17,953 nt of DNA, taken from NCBI GenBank assembly GCA_963976395.1, contig CAXBLG010000072.1, forward strand, positions 1 to 17,953, given 5' to 3'. Of the stretch, positions 13,956-17,953 are shown in pieces. Source of the stretch: UBA11612 sp963976395. Lineage in GTDB: Bacteria; Pseudomonadota; Alphaproteobacteria; Rhodospirillales; Rhodospirillaceae. Numbering within the stretch: the stretch's first letter is position 1; each line of letters begins with the position of its first letter. Made by a program: the position numbers and the translations under genes. The notes beneath the pieces are model-generated. The model made no database searches. It had not been told where the DNA came from and saw only the letters and a list, made by a program, of their open reading frames with translations.

Positions 13956-16184
13956 CTACACGCTACCAGTCTCCTCGTTGGTGTTGCGCGCCGGGAATTT
14001 ATCCAAATTAAACGGCATGTTGCGCAGCCGTTGCCCCGTTGCCGCAAACACCGCGTTGGCGACGGCAGAGGCGGCTGCGGGTGTGCCCGGTTCGCCGACG
14101 CCGCCCATGGGCGCACCGGAGCGAATCACGTGGGTTTCAATGCGCGGCGCATCGGCCAGTTTGACCACGCGGTAGTCATTGAAGTTCGATTGCAAGACGC
14201 GACCCTCAGAAATGGTGATGTCTCCGTAAAGTGCGGCGCTTAATCCGTACAAGACCCCGCCCTGAAGCTGAGCCTGAACCGTGTCTGGATTTACCAATTC
14301 GCCGCAATCAAGTACGCAGACAATGCGATCGACGGAAACTCCGCCTTCTGGCTTCCACGTCACTTCTGCAACTTGTGCCGTGATAGATCCGAACGCCTTG
14401 TGGATGGCGATACCGCGTCCTGAACCTTCCGGTAACGGCGTTCCCCAACCGGCCTTTTCTGCGGCCATATCAAGGACATCTAAAAAGCGCGGTGCCCCTG
14501 CCAGAAGTTTGCGGCGGAATTCGTAAGGGTCGGTTCCGGCGGCGTGCGCCATTTCGTCGGCGAAGGATTCTGTAAAAAAACCGTGCCGTGAGTGAGCGAC
14601 GCTGCGCCAAGCGCCCGTCGGAATGGGAGCCTCTGCATCTACATAGCCGATATGTTGATCTGCAATTTCGTATGGAATTAATGAGGCTTCGCCCGGTTCG
14701 TCTTTCCAATTGTAGACGTTTAACCACCCGACGGGATTTCCTTGTTCATCAAGACCGCCGCGGAACCGGCTCACTCCAGCAGGCCGGTAATGGTCCTGCT
14801 GGGTGTCTTGTTCGCGCGACCAGGTCAGCTTGACCGGCGTGTCTTTCATTTCGCCGGCGATTGTTGCGGCTTGAACAATCGGCTCTACGTCGGCGCGCCG
14901 CCCGAAGCCGCCGCCCATACGCAGGCGATGAACCAATACATTCTCTGGGTCGTAGTCCAGGGTTTTGGCCACTGTCGCTCTTACGCCCAGGGGGTTCTGG
15001 GAGCCGACCCATACTTCGGCCGTGCCGTCGGACCGCGCCAGTACTGTGCAATTCAACGGCTCCATCGGCGCGTGCGCGAGGAAGGGCGCACGATAGCTGG
15101 CCTCAATGATTTTCGCTGCGCTGGCAAAGGCACTGCCCACGTCGCCTATTTTGCGATCATCGCTGGTCGGCGCACCTGAAACGGCTTTTTCAAATTCCGT
15201 GAACATTCCTTCAGAAGAAAGACCGGCACTCTCTCCGCCTGTAAATGTGACGTTCAACGCGCGCACAGCCTGTTCGGCCCTCCACGTGTTGTCGGCAACT
15301 ACAGCAACTGCATCGCCAAGGCGGACAACACGGTCAACGCCGCGCCGCCCAGCGATAGAAGACTCATCTAGGCTATCGATTTGTCCGCCGAAGACAGGGC
15401 TGTGCCGAATGGCCGCATATTTCATACCATTAGTTCGGGTATCAATGCCGTACATGACAGTGCCGTTGACTTTTTCCGGGACATCCAGGCGTGGTACCGA
15501 CTTGCCCATGATTTTAAATTGATCGGGAGTCTTGAGCTTTGGGTTCTCAGGTGGAGTTAGCAATGAAGCGGCTTCAATGAGTGCGCCGTATGGAACCTTC
15601 CGGCTACTCGCGTCATGAAACACGTGGCTGTTCTCAGTTCGCAGTTCGCCTGTGGATACGTTCCATGACTCTGCGGCGGCCTGAACAAACATCTGCCGTG
15701 CTGCTGCGCCGGTTGGCCGCATAGCAAGTTGGCCCGTGAAGCGAATTGCCGAACTGCCGCCGGTAATTTGAATACCTGCGAGTCGCGCTGCCGGACCGGC
15801 GATAAAATTAATTCCGCTCATCAGCATATCGGGTACGCCCAAATCACCGGCAAAGCCTTTAATGACATCGGCGTTGGCGAACGCTTCATGGGCCGGGGCT
15901 TCCAGTACCGAGACCAGAGCCCAATCCGCGTCCATTTCATCCGCCAGCATTTGAGCGAGCGCCGTCTGTGATCCCTGACCCATGTCGCAATGAGGCACGA
16001 TGGCTTCGACGCGGTTGTCCGGATACACTTTGACCCACGTGGTCAGAAGGGCGCCGTCTTTGCCGTGTCCCAACACAGCGCGGGCATTGTCGCGTTGGGG
16101 GTAGGGGCGAGCGGCATAGCCAATGAGAAGCGCGCCGCCAACGAGTGCAGTCCCGAGAAGCGCTTTGCGTCTTGTGATCTTCAT
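13956..16184 (-). CDS. Tat-exported molybdenum hydroxylase large subunit, isoquinoline 1-oxidoreductase beta type
   Basis: A 742-residue molybdopterin-binding subunit of the xanthine dehydrogenase superfamily, IorB/aldehyde-oxidase branch. The N-terminus 'MKITRRKALLGTALVGGALL' is a twin-arginine-type leader, so the folded enzyme is probably exported or membrane-anchored. Visible cofactor segments are 'DMGQGSQTALAQMLADEMDA' (67-86), 'MGGGFGRRADVE' (423-434), 'PTGAWRSVAHSRHGFF' (522-537) and 'GGVGEPGTPAAASAVANA' (694-711), whose Glu698 is the expected active-site base. The RR leader and the fused two-part layout fit periplasmic IorB-like enzymes, which hydroxylate N-heterocycles or oxidise aldehydes. 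GGGAG (16191-16195, other strand) precedes the ATG, eleven bases after the small-subunit stop. The substrate is unknown, and no cytochrome partner gene is adjacent. Confidence 0.9.
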   Translation of the reverse strand: MKITRRKALLGTALVGGALLIGYAARPYPQRDNARAVLGHGKDGALLTTWVKVYPDNRVEAIVPHCDMGQGSQTALAQMLADEMDADWALVSVLEAPAHEAFANADVIKGFAGDLGVPDMLMSGINFIAGPAARLAGIQITGGSSAIRFTGQLAMRPTGAAARQMFVQAAAESWNVSTGELRTENSHVFHDASSRKVPYGALIEAASLLTPPENPKLKTPDQFKIMGKSVPRLDVPEKVNGTVMYGIDTRTNGMKYAAIRHSPVFGGQIDSLDESSIAGRRGVDRVVRLGDAVAVVADNTWRAEQAVRALNVTFTGGESAGLSSEGMFTEFEKAVSGAPTSDDRKIGDVGSAFASAAKIIEASYRAPFLAHAPMEPLNCTVLARSDGTAEVWVGSQNPLGVRATVAKTLDYDPENVLVHRLRMGGGFGRRADVEPIVQAATIAGEMKDTPVKLTWSREQDTQQDHYRPAGVSRFRGGLDEQGNPVGWLNVYNWKDEPGEASLIPYEIADQHIGYVDAEAPIPTGAWRSVAHSRHGFFTESFADEMAHAAGTDPYEFRRKLLAGAPRFLDVLDMAAEKAGWGTPLPEGSGRGIAIHKAFGSITAQVAEVTWKPEGGVSVDRIVCVLDCGELVNPDTVQAQLQGGVLYGLSAALYGDITISEGRVLQSNFNDYRVVKLADAPRIETHVIRSGAPMGGVGEPGTPAAASAVANAVFAATGQRLRNMPFNLDKFPARNTNEETGSV

Positions 16185-16195
16185 GATCGCCTCCC

Positions 16196-16642
16196 TTAGG
16201 CTTCGGCGAGCGAGGCAACGGCCTCGCGTACGCGATCATAGGTGCCGCAGCGGCACACATTGGAAACGGTCTGCTTCAATTCGTCTTCGCTGGGATTAGG
16301 TGTGTGGGCGATAAGGGCGGACACCGCCATGATCATTCCAGACTGACAATAACCGCATTGCGGCACTTGCTTCTCGACCCAAGCCTTCTGGACAGGGTGA
16401 GAGGAGTCAGCAGACAAGCCTTCGATGGTAGTGACGGGTCCGGTTACGGCGGCCACAGGCAGCGTGCAACTGCGCGCGGCCCGACCGTTCACATGTACGG
16501 TGCAGGCCCCGCAAGCGGCAACACCGCAGCCGTACTTTGTGCCGGTCAAGCCCAACTCATCGCGAAGCACCCAAAGGAGGGGCATTTCGCCCTCTACATC
16601 GACTGTGTGCTCGGTTCCGTTGACCACAAGGCGAAAGGCCAT
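16196..16642 (-). CDS. [2Fe-2S] small subunit of the molybdenum hydroxylase (IorA-like)
   Basis: A 148-residue iron-sulfur subunit that passes electrons from the molybdenum site. The ATG at 16642 is preferred over a start at 16681. GGGAGA lies about eight bases before it, and 'MAFRLVVNGTEHTVDVEGEM' is the family N-terminus. Plant-type cluster ligands are Cys39, Cys44, Cys47 and Cys59 ('GCGVAACGACTVHVNG'). The second cluster uses Cys96, Cys99, Cys130 and Cys132 ('QCGYCQSGMI' and 'NVCRCGTYDRV'). It lacks its own leader peptide, so it would be exported by hitch-hiking on the Tat leader of the large subunit. It is the first gene of the two-gene operon and is divergent from the EthD gene. Confidence 0.93.
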   Translation of the reverse strand: MAFRLVVNGTEHTVDVEGEMPLLWVLRDELGLTGTKYGCGVAACGACTVHVNGRAARSCTLPVAAVTGPVTTIEGLSADSSHPVQKAWVEKQVPQCGYCQSGMIMAVSALIAHTPNPSEDELKQTVSNVCRCGTYDRVREAVASLAEA

Positions 16643-16722
16643 GATGGGGTCTCCCAAGTTATTGAAGTCTGTGATGCTCAATTATAGCCTGTGCGGTAAG
16701 AAGGATGAAGGCGGGATTTTGG

Positions 16723-16749
16723 AACCCTGTTACAAACGGGTTGCAAACG
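16723..16749 (+). promoter_or_regulatory. repeat elements in the iorA/EthD divergent region
   Basis: The 130-base gap between the divergent genes (16643-16772) contains an inverted repeat, AACCC (16723-16727) with GGGTT (16738-16742). It also has a direct repeat, CAAACG at 16733-16738 and 16744-16749, spaced 11 bases or one helical turn. Such arrangements are usual for regulator binding. No match to a named regulator was recognised. The EthD ribosome site is the G run at 16763-16768. Confidence 0.35.
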
Positions 16750-16772
16750 ACATCACGCTAAAGGGGGGAAAC

Positions 16773-17489
16773 ATGGAAAAAATTGTTTACGCTGTGTGGC
16801 GAGACCCGTCGATTGACAGGGAAACGCACAATGCGCGTTTGCGTGGCGAAGTCGCGGAAGCGTTGAGCAACTCGGAGAGCGTGTGCGCTGTGCAGGTGAA
16901 TATCAGCGATGACGCCGTTGAGCCGGCGGCAGCGATTCGACAGGTTAATACCAAACCGCAAATGGACAGTGTAATTCAAATTTGGGTTCACTCTGCCCTC
17001 GACCGATTCCGTACACCGCTTGATGAAATCGTCACCAAAAGTGTCGGCCGCATGGCGGCTTATCTCGTGACCGAGTCACAACCTATTCCCAATACTTTGC
17101 ATCGGCCAAAACCCGGCCAGCGCACGGAAGGCTTTTCTCAGGTAGTGTTTCTGAAGCGTCCGCCGCGTCTTCGGTATGAAGAGTGGCTTTTCAATTGGCT
17201 GCGCCTTCACACTGATGTCGGCATCGATACGCAAAGTAATTTTGAATATGTTCAGAATGTTGTTGTGCGCACGTTGACCTATGGAGCACCGCAATATGAT
17301 GCGATGATCGAGGAATGTTTTCCGGTTGAAGCTATGACAAATTCACAGGCATTCTACGATGCCATCGGCAATGAGGAAAAATTTCAGAAGAATCTTGCGA
17401 CCATGATGGAAAGCTGTCAGCGATTTATTGATTTCGATAAGATCGACGTGGTGCCCACCAGCCAGTATGTGATCAAGCCTTTAAGGTGA
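16773..17489 (+). CDS. tandem EthD-domain protein
   Basis: A 238-residue protein of the dimeric alpha-beta barrel type. The ATG at 16773 is used because AAGGGGGGAA lies directly upstream and 'MEKIVYAVWRD' is a natural beta-strand start. The upstream in-frame reading is antisense to iorA. Two EthD-like halves can be seen, about 1-105 ('VYAVWRD...HNARLRGEVAEAL') and 116-238 ('SQVVFLKRPPRLRYEEWLFN ... HTDV'), joined by a Pro-rich linker. Each has the pattern strand, helix with W or H residues, and C-terminal strands. EthD proteins accompany catabolic oxygenases and other degradative clusters in actinobacteria and proteobacteria, but a firm reaction is not known. Its divergence from the molybdenum hydroxylase operon suggests common regulation. 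The stop is six bases from the convergent downstream gene. Confidence 0.72.
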   Translation: MEKIVYAVWRDPSIDRETHNARLRGEVAEALSNSESVCAVQVNISDDAVEPAAAIRQVNTKPQMDSVIQIWVHSALDRFRTPLDEIVTKSVGRMAAYLVTESQPIPNTLHRPKPGQRTEGFSQVVFLKRPPRLRYEEWLFNWLRLHTDVGIDTQSNFEYVQNVVVRTLTYGAPQYDAMIEECFPVEAMTNSQAFYDAIGNEEKFQKNLATMMESCQRFIDFDKIDVVPTSQYVIKPLR

Positions 17490-17520
17490 TTTCGGCTAAC
17501 CGTCGCGGTTGCACCGAAAT
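17489..17520. terminator. two-tier bidirectional hairpin
   Basis: The outer arms ATTTCGG (17489-17495) and CCGAAAT (17514-17520) and inner arms AACCG (17498-17502) and CGGTT (17506-17510) form one long hairpin with a 3-base loop. The interruptions are only CT and GCA. It starts at the last base of the EthD stop codon and covers the stop and last codons of the convergent gene. It probably ends transcripts from both sides. Confidence 0.62.
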
Positions 17521-17953
17521 TTGCTGAACCAATCAGGATCGCTTGCACCTTCTGGCGTGGCGGACTCGCTTGGGTGAGGGGAGATGCAAAAGATCACCTC
17601 GATCTCTGTGATGCACGGCGCCAGAATATCGCCGCATACACCCTGATCGTCATTGAACTTAAACCGTTCGGCAAGGTGTACCGTTTTGGACAACGGCTGG
17701 TCTGGCTTGTCCTTCATATCCAGAATCCAAAAGAATAAAGCTTCGTCGCCATCGACGAACGCGCGGTCGAGATTGCGCGGGAAGATGGTTCGGCTCACTT
17801 CGCCATTCGAAGGTCCTAAAATATCATCAAATGAATCGGCCGTTTTCACGCCGTTCTCCCAGCGCTGCACATTCAAAGCAACCCTTTGATAGGGGCGCAT
17901 ACGGCCGTCATAGCGGGCATCCAAATAGGTGCGTGCTATTTCAATGAGACAGG
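17496..17953 (-). CDS. hypothetical protein, possibly NTF2/SnoaL-like (partial at the window edge)
   Basis: The reading frame ends with TAG at 17498-17496 and stays open to the right edge, so the 5' end lies outside the window. Codons before a possible TTG at 17924 read 'LIEIARTYLDARYDG', which looks like real protein. The visible part has an N-terminal helix, a hydrophobic strand 'GDEALFFWILDMKD', 'VHLAERFKFNDDQG', and 'ITEIEVIFCIS' near the end. This order is reminiscent of NTF2-like or SnoaL-like folds, a fold shared by ketosteroid isomerase and many unknown proteins. The similarity is only a pattern match. It converges on the EthD gene with a six-base gap and shares a hairpin with it. Confidence 0.5.
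   Translation of the reverse strand, partial: CLIEIARTYLDARYDGRMRPYQRVALNVQRWENGVKTADSFDDILGPSNGEVSRTIFPRNLDRAFVDGDEALFFWILDMKDKPDQPLSKTVHLAERFKFNDDQGVCGDILAPCITEIEVIFCISPHPSESATPEGASDPDWFSKFRCNRDG

Noticed and set aside
16425..16772. Upstream extension of the EthD gene
   Set aside because: This stretch is antisense to the iron-sulfur subunit; the ATG at 16773 follows a strong G-rich ribosome site.

Overview
The window looks like a chromosomal segment of a steroid- or terpenoid-degrading proteobacterium, most likely an alphaproteobacterium. The clues are an intracellular polyhydroxybutyrate (PHB) depolymerase of the PhaZ1 type, a BdhA-type 3-hydroxybutyrate dehydrogenase, a TRAP binding protein, tightly packed catabolic operons and moderate-to-high G+C. 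No RNA genes, insertion sequences, phage genes or CRISPR arrays were seen. The longest gap between genes is about 245 bases (2711-2956). All family comparisons are from memory of the families; nothing was aligned or searched.

Left edge (1-2710): the 3' end of a 2-oxoacid dehydrogenase E1 beta gene is closed by a textbook intrinsic terminator. Then come a TRAP-type periplasmic binding protein without its membrane subunits and, facing it, an MFS transporter of the spinster-like type.

Centre (2957-10160): one co-directional block of eight genes. In order they are a FadA6-like thiolase, an Hsd4A-like short-chain dehydrogenase (SDR), an IpdE2-like and an IpdE1 (FadE30)-like acyl-CoA dehydrogenase, an IpdF-like SDR, a MaoC-type hydratase, another SDR and a periplasmic DsbA-like protein. 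In mycobacteria the closest relatives of several of these act on HIP, the C/D-ring remnant of cholesterol and bile acids. Together the genes could supply one full beta-oxidation round of the HIP propionate side chain: IpdE1-IpdE2 dehydrogenation, MaoC hydration, Hsd4A-like oxidation and FadA6 thiolysis. IpdF would then act on the ring hydroxyl. The HIP CoA-activating enzyme and the ring-opening enzymes (IpdC, EchA20, IpdA, IpdB) are not in the window.

Right-centre (10187-13954): a hairpin separates the block from a convergent gene for an exported methyltransferase-fold protein. Next are phaZ (minus strand) and, divergent from it, a glutathione S-transferase gene and bdhA (plus strand). PhaZ and BdhA belong to PHB mobilisation. 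The phaZ/GST intergenic region carries a TGC/GCA-rich inverted element resembling sites of the PHB regulator PhaR.

Right edge (13956-17953): a two-subunit, Tat-exported molybdenum hydroxylase of the isoquinoline 1-oxidoreductase type (iorB-iorA order on the plus-strand map) is divergent from a tandem EthD-domain protein. The EthD gene converges through a shared two-tier hairpin on a partial gene that runs off the window.
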